Positions 16,617 through 23,625 of a stretch of 57,187 bases of DNA are shown here, piece by piece. Each line of letters opens with the position of its first letter. Positions within the stretch are counted from its first letter, which is position 1. The position numbers and the translations under genes are program-made. Below the pieces are notes generated by a model. It saw nothing but the letters and a program-made list of their open reading frames with translations. It had not been told where the DNA came from and did not search any database. This DNA is from an uncultured Lachnospiraceae bacterium (GTDB lineage Bacteria > Bacillota > Clostridia > Lachnospirales > Lachnospiraceae): the NCBI GenBank assembly GCA_945949045.1, contig CAMFDG010000010.1:1-57187 (forward strand). The letters run 5' to 3'.

Positions 16617-17882
16617 ATGAACAGAGATACCTTAAAACAAATTATGATTGACCAGAAGGATATTTATCTGAATAACCCGATAATTCCAAGACACTATCCA
16701 TTAGAGGATAATGTTAATTATTGCTTCGTTGGTATCAGAAGAACCGGCAAGTCATATATGATGTATCAGCAGATCAGACAATTGGAAGCAAATGGAGTAC
16801 CGCTATCCCAGATCGTCTATGTGAATTTTGAAGATGAACGTCTTCTTGAAATGACAGCGGATGACTTAAACACCATCCTTGAAATCGGTCTGGAGATATC
16901 CGGTACCGACAATAAACCGTATCTGTTTCTCGATGAAATCCAGAATATAGATGGATGGGAAAAGTTTGTCCGCAGAATTGCTGATATGAAATACAAAATT
17001 AATATTACCGGAAGTAACAGCAAAATGCTAAGCAGGGAAATCGCTTCTACTCTTGGCGGCAGATTTGTAATTATGAATATATATCCTTATTCTTTCTCAG
17101 AGTACCTGATTGCAAATGGCAGGAAAATGGATTACCTGGGTACAATCAGCACAAAAGACAAGGCTGACGTTCTCTCCCAGTATAACGAATATGTCTCAAA
17201 TGGTGCTTTTCCTGAATTGGTAGGAATAAAGAACAAGAGAACATTCCTTAGCATTATTTATCAGACGGTATACCTTGGAGATATCATCACAAGAAATAAG
17301 GTTACCAATGATTTTGCTATCAGACTTATACTGAAGAAAATAGCCGAATCCATTACAAAGCCTCTATCATATACCAGACTGACAAATATCTTAAAGAGTA
17401 CCGGTGCCTCTCTGGGTAAGCAGACGGTAATCAATTATGTTGGTTACATGACAGATTCATATCTGCTCTTAACTCTGCAAAACTATGCTGCTAAGCTTGT
17501 CGAAAAAGAAACCTCTCCGAAATATTATTTCATGGATACCGGGCTTCTCGGGCTCCTGCTGCTCGACTGTAAATCTGCTCAGTTAGAGAATCTTGTTGCC
17601 ATTGAATTGATCAGGCGTTATGGCGTGGAGAATGTCTATTTCTTTGAAAATCATGTTGAGATTGACTTCTATGTTCCTTCCCAAAAGCTTGCGATTCAGG
17701 TAAGCATGCAGGTTCTCGACAATATGGATACCAAAGAACGTGAGACCAGGGCTTTTGTAAAACTTAAGAATTTCATTCCTGATGCCAAATGCATTCTCAT
17801 AACAAACAGTGAAGAAGACACACTTAACCTCGATGGCATTCAGATCGATGTTGTTCCGGTTTGGAAATGGTTATTAGAGTAG
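16617..17882 (+). CDS. AAA_14/DUF4143-family ATPase
   Basis: The 421-residue protein has an N-terminal P-loop ATPase domain with Walker A GIRRTGKSYMM near residues 39-49, Walker B YLFLDEIQN near 100-109 and the sensor-like NITGSNSKML. The C-terminal half is DUF4143-like: YYFMDTGLLGLLL, LENLVAIELIRR and VEIDFYV, a region related to degenerate PD-(D/E)XK folds. Such ATPases are common, often horizontally acquired, and of unproven function (defence, toxin-antitoxin and DNA-repair roles have been suggested). The ATG at 16617 is chosen over 16587 because GGGAGAGG precedes it and the promoter overlaps the earlier start. It has its own promoter and terminator and is framed by duplicated pieces of the hisH leader, so it is probably a separate insertion from the four-gene system. 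Confidence 0.85.
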   Translation: MNRDTLKQIMIDQKDIYLNNPIIPRHYPLEDNVNYCFVGIRRTGKSYMMYQQIRQLEANGVPLSQIVYVNFEDERLLEMTADDLNTILEIGLEISGTDNKPYLFLDEIQNIDGWEKFVRRIADMKYKINITGSNSKMLSREIASTLGGRFVIMNIYPYSFSEYLIANGRKMDYLGTISTKDKADVLSQYNEYVSNGAFPELVGIKNKRTFLSIIYQTVYLGDIITRNKVTNDFAIRLILKKIAESITKPLSYTRLTNILKSTGASLGKQTVINYVGYMTDSYLLLTLQNYAAKLVEKETSPKYYFMDTGLLGLLLLDCKSAQLENLVAIELIRRYGVENVYFFENHVEIDFYVPSQKLAIQVSMQVLDNMDTKERETRAFVKLKNFIPDAKCILITNSEEDTLNLDGIQIDVVPVWKWLLE

Positions 17883-17895
17883 ATATAGTATGTGC

Positions 17896-17923
17896 AAAAC
17901 GAGGCTATGAATGGAGATGAAAA
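17896..17923 (+). repeat. Copy 1 of hisH-leader segment B
   Basis: These 28 nt (AAAACGAGGCTATG...GATGAAAA) are identical to 18385-18412, where they hold the hisH ribosome site. Here they follow the ATPase stop and lead to no gene. Confidence 0.9.
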
Positions 17924-17976
17924 CTAATTATTTTCGTATTATAATGTCTTGAATGCATAATGCACAAAATATAAAA

Positions 17977-18015
17977 AGTGTATGGAAAGTGCGCGTGCTG
18001 TCCATACACTTTTTT
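17977..18015 (+). terminator. Terminator of the DUF4143 ATPase gene
   Basis: AGTGTATGGA (17977-17986) pairs perfectly with TCCATACACT (18001-18010), followed by five T. A-run upstream makes it possibly bidirectional. Confidence 0.85.
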
Positions 18016-18217
18016 AGTTGTAAATGTCGGCTTGTGCTTGTACGATTTCATACCTTTAGAGGCTTTGGCAGGGGAATTTGTTAAAAATCCCATGAAATAA
18101 GGCTTTTTAGGTATTCCTATATGGAAGCCCTGGAAACAGTATCCAGAGAAACTGTTGTAGTGGATACAACGCTGCAAAAAGGCAGAACGGTGGGGAAATT
18201 TTATTATTGAGCTTTTT
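18016..18217 (+). other. Gene-free stretch, possible remnant of an older gene before hisH
   Basis: Between the ATPase terminator and a second forward terminator there is no convincing gene, only a short open frame (18121-18210, 29 codons, no ribosome site). A terminator at its right end implies that a gene once ended here; decay after the ATPase insertion would explain it. Nothing recognisable is left. Confidence 0.35.
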
Positions 18218-18244
18218 TCGGCGGCTGTTGAAGCCGCCGATTTT
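18218..18244 (+). terminator. Terminator-like hairpin before hisH
   Basis: TCGGCGGCT (18218-18226) pairs with AGCCGCCGA (18232-18240), followed by TTTT. The right arm is the start of duplicated segment A. Confidence 0.65.
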
Positions 18245-18272
18245 ACGATATTTTGTATTTATCATACATATA
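18232..18272 (+). repeat. Copy 2 of hisH-leader segment A
   Basis: 41 nt matching 16479-16518 apart from one extra A. It lies directly upstream of the hisH promoter. Confidence 0.9.
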
Positions 18273-18309
18273 GAGTTGTTGATAGCTTATGATGAGGGTG
18301 ATTAAATTG

Positions 18310-18338
18310 TCGACAAGGTACCCTGGGTGTGGTATGAT
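18310..18338 (+). promoter_or_regulatory. Promoter of hisHF
   Basis: TCGACA (18310-18315), 17-nt spacer, TATGAT (18333-18338). The leader that follows contains a small hairpin AAGCCGT-GGG-ACGGCTT; no T-box or histidine leader peptide was seen. Confidence 0.55.
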
Positions 18339-18384
18339 TAGTTCGAATGAGACTCCAAAGCCGTGGGACGGCTTAAATACTGGA

Positions 18385-18412
18385 AAAACGAGGCTATGAA
18401 TGGAGATGAAAA
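18385..18412 (+). repeat. Copy 2 of hisH-leader segment B with the hisH ribosome site
   Basis: 28 nt identical to 17896-17923. It includes GGAGATG, the ribosome site for the hisH ATG at 18416. Confidence 0.9.
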
Positions 18413-18415
18413 GAC

Positions 18416-19036
18416 ATGATTTCAATTATTGACTACAACGCGGGCAACCTGAAGAGTGTGGAGAAAGCACTTCTCTATCTGGGGCAGGAGTGCGAGATCA
18501 CCAGAGATTTCCACCGGATTGAGACGGCGGATAAGGTGATCCTTCCGGGAGTTGGAGCTTTCGGGGATGCCATGGAGCAGCTGAAAAAATACGAGCTGGA
18601 CAAGGTGATCCGGGAGGTGACAGCGGCGGGAACCCCGTTCCTTGGCATCTGCCTGGGACTTCAGCTTTTGTTTGAGGGAAGTGATGAGAGCGAGGGGGTG
18701 GAGGGACTCCATATTCTGGATGGTCAGATTCTTAGAATTCCAGATCAGCCGGGACTGAAGATCCCTCATATTGGCTGGAATTCCCTGACGCTGCAAAACA
18801 ACGGGCGCCTGTTTGAAGGCATTGAGGAAAATCCGTATGTTTATTTTGTTCATTCCTATTATCTGAAAGCAAGTGATGAAAAGATTGTGAAGGCCACTAC
18901 CGAATACAGCACAACGATTCATGCCTCTGTAGAACAGGGAAATGTATTTGCCTGTCAGTTTCATCCGGAGAAAAGTGGTAAGGTCGGATTATCTATCTTA
19001 AATAATTTTGCAGAACTGCAGGGAGGTATGGCATAA
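18416..19036 (+). CDS. hisH: Imidazole glycerol phosphate synthase, glutaminase subunit HisH
   Basis: HisH releases ammonia from glutamine and passes it to HisF in histidine biosynthesis. The 206-residue protein starts [18 protein letters not shown] and carries the class I amidotransferase triad: Cys in [10 protein letters not shown], and His and Glu in [15 protein letters not shown] is the expected conserved block. Its stop overlaps the hisF start (TAATG), giving coupled translation of the two subunits. The other his genes are not in this window. Its leader is partly duplicated upstream around the ATPase gene. Confidence 0.97.
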   Translation: MISIIDYNAGNLKSVEKALLYLGQECEITRDFHRIETADKVILPGVGAFGDAMEQLKKYELDKVIREVTAAGTPFLGICLGLQLLFEGSDESEGVEGLHILDGQILRIPDQPGLKIPHIGWNSLTLQNNGRLFEGIEENPYVYFVHSYYLKASDEKIVKATTEYSTTIHASVEQGNVFACQFHPEKSGKVGLSILNNFAELQGGMA

Positions 19037-19797
19037 TGTTTACGAAGAGAATTATTCCCTGTCTGGATGTAAATAACGGGCGCGTGGTAAAGGGTATCAA
19101 TTTTGTGAATTTAAGAGATGCAGGGGATCCGGTGGAAGTGGCAGCTGCCTATGACAAGGCCGGAGCCGATGAGGTGGTTTTTCTGGATATTACGGCATCT
19201 TCAGACCACCGGAGCACGGTGGTGGATATGGTCAGGAAAGTGGCGGAAAAGGTATTTATTCCTTTTACCGTGGGCGGTGGAATCCGCACGGTGGAGGATT
19301 TTAAAGCCATTTTAAGAGAAGGTGCAGATAAGATTTCTATTAACTCCTCGGCTATCAATACGCCGGAGCTGATCAGCAATGCAGCAGACAAATTCGGCAG
19401 CCAGTGTGTGGTGGTGGCCATCGATGCGAAGCGCAGGGCGGATAGCAGCGGCTGGAATGTCTATAAGAACGGCGGCCGGATCGATACCGGGCTGGATGCA
19501 GTGGAGTGGGCTATGAAGGCCAACAGGCTTGGCGCAGGCGAGATTCTTCTCACCAGCATGGACTGTGATGGAACCAAAGCCGGCTATGATATCGAACTGA
19601 CCAGACAGATCGCAGACAACGTTTCGATTCCTGTGATTGCCTCCGGAGGAGCCGGTACGAAGGAACACTTTCTGGAGGCACTGACGGAGGGACATGCAGA
19701 TGCCGCTCTGGCTGCTTCGCTGTTTCATTACAAGGAACTGGAGATTGCGGATTTGAAGAACTATCTTTCACAGAATGGCGTTTCTGTGAGAAAGTAA
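19036..19797 (+). CDS. hisF: Imidazole glycerol phosphate synthase, cyclase subunit HisF
   Basis: HisF uses ammonia from HisH to turn PRFAR into imidazole glycerol phosphate and AICAR. The 253-residue TIM barrel has [16 protein letters not shown] at the start with the catalytic Asp11, [17 protein letters not shown], and the second catalytic Asp in [13 protein letters not shown]. Length is normal and nothing is unusual. It overlaps hisH by one base; ung follows 50 bp later. Confidence 0.98.
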   Translation: MFTKRIIPCLDVNNGRVVKGINFVNLRDAGDPVEVAAAYDKAGADEVVFLDITASSDHRSTVVDMVRKVAEKVFIPFTVGGGIRTVEDFKAILREGADKISINSSAINTPELISNAADKFGSQCVVVAIDAKRRADSSGWNVYKNGGRIDTGLDAVEWAMKANRLGAGEILLTSMDCDGTKAGYDIELTRQIADNVSIPVIASGGAGTKEHFLEALTEGHADAALAASLFHYKELEIADLKNYLSQNGVSVRK

Positions 19798-19847
19798 ATG
19801 ATCTGGCTTTGCAGAATTTACGATAACAAACAGAGGAAAAGAATATT

Positions 19848-20525
19848 ATGGCGATGATTTCCAATGACTGGCTTCCGGCATTAAAAGGAGAATTCGGCAA
19901 GCCCTATTACCGGGATCTTTACCAGTTTGTAAAAACAGAATATGCAACCACAAGGGTTTATCCGCCGGCGGAGGATATTTTTAATGCACTGCACTTTACA
20001 CCGCTAAGTCAGGTGAAGGTCTTAATTCTCGGGCAGGATCCCTATCATAATGAGCATCAGGCCCACGGACTTTCTTTTTCGGTTTTGCCGGATCAAAAAG
20101 ATATTCCTCCATCCCTGCAGAATATATACCAGGAGCTTCACGTTGATCTGGGATGCAGGATTCCAAACAATGGCTACCTGAAAAAATGGGCGGATCAGGG
20201 AGTGCTTTTACTGAACACGGTCCTTACCGTGAGGGCACATCAGGCAAATTCCCATCAGGGACATGGCTGGGAACAGTTTACCGATGCCATTATTGAGGCA
20301 GTTAACGCCCAGGACCGCCCCATTGTCTATATGCTGTGGGGAAGACCGGCCCAGAGTAAGATTCCGATGCTGACGAATCCGAAGCATCTGATTCTGAAGG
20401 CGCCTCATCCAAGCCCTCTGTCAGCCTACCGTGGCTTTTTTGGCTGCAGACATTTCAGTCAGGCAAACCATTTTCTGGAAGAACATGGCGTAACACCTAT
20501 TGACTGGCAGATTGAAGACGTGTAA
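19848..20525 (+). CDS. ung: Uracil-DNA glycosylase, family 1
   Basis: The enzyme removes uracil from DNA and starts base-excision repair. The 225-residue protein has the catalytic motif GQDPYH (ILGQDPYHNEHQAHGLSFS) near residues 62-67 and the DNA-clamping loop HPSPLSAYRGFFG near 187-199. Length is typical. AGAGGAAAA precedes the ATG; a second Met two codons later is an alternative. It probably shares the hisHF transcript. Confidence 0.97.
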   Translation: MAMISNDWLPALKGEFGKPYYRDLYQFVKTEYATTRVYPPAEDIFNALHFTPLSQVKVLILGQDPYHNEHQAHGLSFSVLPDQKDIPPSLQNIYQELHVDLGCRIPNNGYLKKWADQGVLLLNTVLTVRAHQANSHQGHGWEQFTDAIIEAVNAQDRPIVYMLWGRPAQSKIPMLTNPKHLILKAPHPSPLSAYRGFFGCRHFSQANHFLEEHGVTPIDWQIEDV

Positions 20526-20618
20526 AATATATAAAAAGAGTAACTATTCGAGCCACCTCCCCATATATGAGGAGGGGTTCTGAATCATTAAGAGGCGAGT
20601 GAAAAAGGAGTGATCGGT

Positions 20619-21374
20619 ATGAGAGGAATTTCCTCGTATGATTCATCGTCAATCAGTATGCTGTTTTCCAGTCTTGGCTCATCAAACAGTGGATCAGACC
20701 TTCTGGGAATCAATTACAGTGATTACAACAGTATCAAGAGCGGTGCATATGGAAAGCTGATGCGTTCTTATTATGCACTTGAGTCCGGCGACGGAAGCTC
20801 CAAGACATCAGCGAAGGACGCAGTTAGGAAAACCTCTACAGCTCTGTCCAGGGATTCCTCCAGGACTTTAGCAGGCATCGAGGAGGCTGCTACAGATTTG
20901 ACGGATACAGCGAAGAGTCTGTATTCCAGAAAGAGCAATTCCGTTTTCTCAAAGGATTCTAAGGGAAACTATAATACCGATAAGATTTATGACACCGTCA
21001 GCGATTTTGTGGAGAACTATAATTCCCTTCTGTCCGCAGCCGGGAAGTCTGATACCACAAGGATTCAGAATGCCGTGGATTCCATGACCAATACTACGAA
21101 GATGAATGAGGATGCTTTGAAGAAGATCGGCATTACCATCGATTCTAAGAACGGAACTCTGGGAATCAATGAAGATACCTTTAAGTCAGCGGATATGTCG
21201 GATGTGAAGACATTGTTCAACGGTACAGGCTCCTTTGCCTACGGCGTTGCGACCCAGTCCTCTATGATCGATTCCTACGCGCAGTCGGAGGCTTCCAAGT
21301 CCAATACCTATGGGGCCAGCGGTAAATATAACTATAATTACAATAGCGGTAACATATTTTACGATAGTTTTTAG
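20619..21374 (+). CDS. FliD-like short protein of unknown role
   Basis: The 251-residue protein is Ser/Asn/Tyr-rich, with no signal peptide or membrane segment. Its middle (FVENYNSLLSAAG) and later part (LKKIGITIDSKNGTLGINED, then VKTLFNGTGSFAYGVA) follow the pattern of the C-terminal FliD domain (flagellar filament cap), but it is far shorter than a cap protein and lacks the N-terminal FliD region. It may be a flagellum-related or secreted structural protein. The ATG at 20619 is chosen because AAGGAG lies 8 nt upstream; the GTG at 20610 is too close. A terminator follows at 21397. Confidence 0.7.
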   Translation: MRGISSYDSSSISMLFSSLGSSNSGSDLLGINYSDYNSIKSGAYGKLMRSYYALESGDGSSKTSAKDAVRKTSTALSRDSSRTLAGIEEAATDLTDTAKSLYSRKSNSVFSKDSKGNYNTDKIYDTVSDFVENYNSLLSAAGKSDTTRIQNAVDSMTNTTKMNEDALKKIGITIDSKNGTLGINEDTFKSADMSDVKTLFNGTGSFAYGVATQSSMIDSYAQSEASKSNTYGASGKYNYNYNSGNIFYDSF

Positions 21375-21396
21375 CATACACGATTATACGAAAATC

Positions 21397-21429
21397 AAAG
21401 GGACACTGCAGTTTGCAGTGCCCCTTTTT
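21397..21429 (+). terminator. Rho-independent terminator after the FliD-like gene
   Basis: AAAGGGACACTGCA (21397-21410) pairs with TGCAGTGCCCCTTT (21414-21427) with one mismatch; five T follow the C-run. Confidence 0.9.
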
Positions 21430-21460
21430 GTTGTGGGAAAGAATGGCCACATTTGGTGAC

Positions 21461-21475
21461 GGAGGATTCCTTATC
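21461..21475 (+). repeat. Dispersed copy of the 55-bp repeat core
   Basis: GGAGGATTCCTTATC is identical to the core at 30-44 and 124-138. The flanks differ, so this is a partial copy. Confidence 0.7.
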
Positions 21476-21490
21476 GACCATCCGGGTGCA

Positions 21491-21533
21491 TATCGGTTTT
21501 TCGGGGGATAGAACAGTGAAAAATGAACCGATA
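21491..21533. repeat. Inverted repeat between the core repeat and the hairpin array
   Basis: TATCGGTT (21491-21498) pairs perfectly with AACCGATA (21526-21533), loop 27 nt. Confidence 0.6.
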
Positions 21534-21777
21534 GGGGCGTTGAAAACAGATAATTGTCCATGCGCCCACAAGATTTACTTAATTGAGCAAAATCATGAAG
21601 AAAATGGGCGCATAGAAAAGGAAATTACCTATGCGCCCATAATTAAGTCAAAAACAACAGGCATGGTCAAAAAAGTGGGCGCATGGAGAAAAATATATCT
21701 GAAGCGCCCATATTTGATGGAAAGGGAAAGAGGAAAAGTTGTGGGCCCATAGGAAAAAATGTGCTCAGACCGCCCAC
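21534..21777. repeat. Array of four GGGCGCATAG-type stem-loops
   Basis: Four hairpins follow one another: 21534-21569 (GGGCG/CGCCC), 21604-21640 (perfect 12-bp stem with left arm ATGGGCGCATAG), 21675-21711 (TGGGCGC/GCGCCCA) and 21741-21777 (GTGGGC/GCCCAC). Units are 36-37 nt, 30-34 nt apart, and left arms share GGGCSCATRG followed by an A-rich loop. The array ends just before the ABC-F stop codon, so it would be the 3' untranslated region of that gene. No gene lies in 21375-21786. It could be a palindromic mobile repeat, an RNA structure array or a protein-binding array. Confidence 0.75.
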
Positions 21778-21786
21778 AAGGGTGTG

Positions 21787-23427
21787 TTAATCATCCGCCT
21801 CCTCATCCGCCGAGGTGTTGTAAACCTGACGTTTTCTCGCCATTGCATCATTCTCCAGGTATTCATCGTAGGTGGAAACCTTGTCAATCATGCTGCCGTC
21901 CGGCAGAAACTCAATGATTCGGTTGGCTGTGGTCTGGACTACCTGGTGGTCACGGCAGGCGAACAATATCACGCCCGGGAATTTGATCATACCGTTGTTT
22001 AAAGCCGTAATGGATTCCATGTCCAGGTGGTCGGTTGGCTCGTCAAACATGAGCACATTGCTTCCCATGATCATCATGCGGGAGAGCAGTACACGGACCT
22101 TCTCGCCACCGGAAAGTACACGCATTTTCTTGACACCATCCTCACCGGCAAAAAGCATACGTCCAAGGAAACCTCGCACATAGGTAGCATCCTTGATCTC
22201 CGAGTATTGGGTCAGCCAGTCTACGATTAGTTCATCAGAATCAAAGATCGCGGTATTGTCTTTCGGGAAGTAGGACTGGCTGGTGGTCACACCCCATTTG
22301 TAGTTCCCCTCATCCGGCTCCATTTCTCCGGCAAGAATTTTAAAGAGAGTGGTTTTGGCAAGCTCGTTGCCGCCCACGAAAGCAATTTTGTCATCATGAC
22401 CGACAATGAAGGAAACATTGTCCAATACCTTGACTCCGTCAATGGTTTTACTGATTCCGTCAACGGTCAGAACCTCATTTCCAATCTCGCGGTTTGGACG
22501 GAAATCAATGTATGGATATTTGCGGCTGGAAGGGCGGATCTCATCCAGCTGGATTTTTTCCAGGGCACGCTTACGGGAGGTCGCCTGCTTGGATTTGGAA
22601 GCGTTGGCAGAGAAACGGGAAATGAATTCCTGCAGTTCCTTGATCTTTTCTTCCTTCTTCTTGTTGGCCTCCTTCATCTGACGGACAAGAAGCTGGCTGG
22701 ATTCATACCAGAAATCATAGTTGCCGGCGTAGAGCTGGATCTTACCGTAGTCCATATCCGCGATATTGGTACATACCTTATTCAGAAAGTAACGGTCGTG
22801 GGAGACGACAATGACCGTGTTTTCGAAGTTGATCAGAAATTCCTCCAGCCATGCGATGGCATCCAGATCCAGGTGGTTGGTAGGCTCATCCAAAAGAAGA
22901 ATGTCCGGATTGCCGAACAGTGCCTGGGCAAGAAGAACCTTGACCTTGGAAGCACCCGGCATATCTGCCATGAGGTTGTAATGCTCCTCCGTGGGGATGC
23001 CGAGGCCATTTAACAATGTGGCTGCATCGGATTCCGCGTTCCAGCCATCCATATCGGCAAACTCTGCCTCCAGCTCGCTGGCACGGATGCCATCCTCATC
23101 GGAGAAATCTTCTTTCATGTAGATGGCTTCCTTTTCTTTCATAATGTCATAGAGCCTTTTGTTGCCCATGATGACGGTATCCAGAACAGTAAACTCATCG
23201 TATTTGAAGTGATCCTGCTGTAAAAAGGAGAGACGCTGTCCCGGTGTGATGACAACCTCGCCGCTGGTGGGCTCCAGCTGGCCGGAAAGAATCTTTAAGA
23301 AGGTCGACTTTCCGGCACCGTTGGCACCAATCAGACCATAACAGTTTCCCTCGGTAAACTTAATGTTGACATCCTCAAAGAGAGCCTTTTTTCCCAAGCG
23401 TAATGTGATATTATTTGCACTAATCAT
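21787..23427 (-). CDS. ABC-F family ATPase, YbiT/YkpA-like
   Basis: ABC-F proteins act on the ribosome as translation factors or antibiotic-protection factors; this 546-residue protein has two ATPase domains, the usual linker (WYESSQLLVRQMKEANKKKE) and no membrane segments. NBD1: Walker A GANGAGKST, Walker B LLLDEPTNHLD, H-loop VSHDRYF, but signature PGASK instead of SGGEK. NBD2: signature LSGGEKVRV intact, Walker B DEPTDHLD, but Walker A is GGNELAKTT and the H-loop is ACRDHQ. The altered pieces all belong to the same composite ATP site. The overall sequence fits the YbiT/YkpA clade, a housekeeping type, better than known resistance clades. Its 3' end runs into the hairpin array. Confidence 0.93.
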   Translation of the reverse strand: MISANNITLRLGKKALFEDVNIKFTEGNCYGLIGANGAGKSTFLKILSGQLEPTSGEVVITPGQRLSFLQQDHFKYDEFTVLDTVIMGNKRLYDIMKEKEAIYMKEDFSDEDGIRASELEAEFADMDGWNAESDAATLLNGLGIPTEEHYNLMADMPGASKVKVLLAQALFGNPDILLLDEPTNHLDLDAIAWLEEFLINFENTVIVVSHDRYFLNKVCTNIADMDYGKIQLYAGNYDFWYESSQLLVRQMKEANKKKEEKIKELQEFISRFSANASKSKQATSRKRALEKIQLDEIRPSSRKYPYIDFRPNREIGNEVLTVDGISKTIDGVKVLDNVSFIVGHDDKIAFVGGNELAKTTLFKILAGEMEPDEGNYKWGVTTSQSYFPKDNTAIFDSDELIVDWLTQYSEIKDATYVRGFLGRMLFAGEDGVKKMRVLSGGEKVRVLLSRMMIMGSNVLMFDEPTDHLDMESITALNNGMIKFPGVILFACRDHQVVQTTANRIIEFLPDGSMIDKVSTYDEYLENDAMARKRQVYNTSADEEADD

Positions 23428-23474
23428 GATAAACCCTCTGTTTTTCTATATTTTAGCTTAGACACACATCCTAT

Positions 23475-23502
23475 ATTATACATAAAACCATGGGATTTTC
23501 AA
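23475..23502 (-). promoter_or_regulatory. Promoter of the ABC-F gene
   Basis: On the minus strand, TTGAAA (23497-23502), 16-nt spacer, TATAAT (23475-23480), about 48 nt before the ATG. Confidence 0.55.
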
Positions 23503-23550
23503 GAAAAATAACCATGACACATAAGAAATACTTCTTTTCTGACAAAAACA

Positions 23551-23560
23551 ATGTTATAAT
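23551..23560 (+). promoter_or_regulatory. Extended -10 promoter of the GGDEF/EAL gene
   Basis: TGTTATAAT ends at 23560, preceded by CTGACAAAA at 23539, a block also seen before the lipoprotein gene at 6220. The -35 region is weak. Confidence 0.45.
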
Positions 23561-23625
23561 GTTTTGATAAAAAGGGTTATTTACCATTTGAGAAATTGTT
23601 GAAGGCAGATACAGGGGTTTACGGG

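Noticed and set aside
16426-16620. Plus-strand open frame of 64 codons between the channel-like gene and the ATPase
   Set aside because: It overlaps both genes and the duplicated segment A and the ATPase promoter; no ribosome site.
9684-17957. CTTGAATGCA at 9684-9693 and 17948-17957 as attachment-site repeats framing the island
   Set aside because: Ten bases is short enough to arise by chance and no integrase is present. The A/B leader duplication is much stronger evidence for an insertion event.
17905-18177. Minus-strand open frame of 90 codons
   Set aside because: It spans a terminator hairpin and a duplicated leader segment, has no ribosome site and no recognisable features.
18339-18375. 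GTTCGAAT near the hisH promoter as a tRNA T-loop
   Set aside because: No acceptor or anticodon stems can be built around it.
21787-23427. ABC-F protein as an antibiotic-resistance determinant
   Set aside because: The sequence fits the housekeeping YbiT/YkpA-like type, and no resistance-type leader or mobile element is attached.
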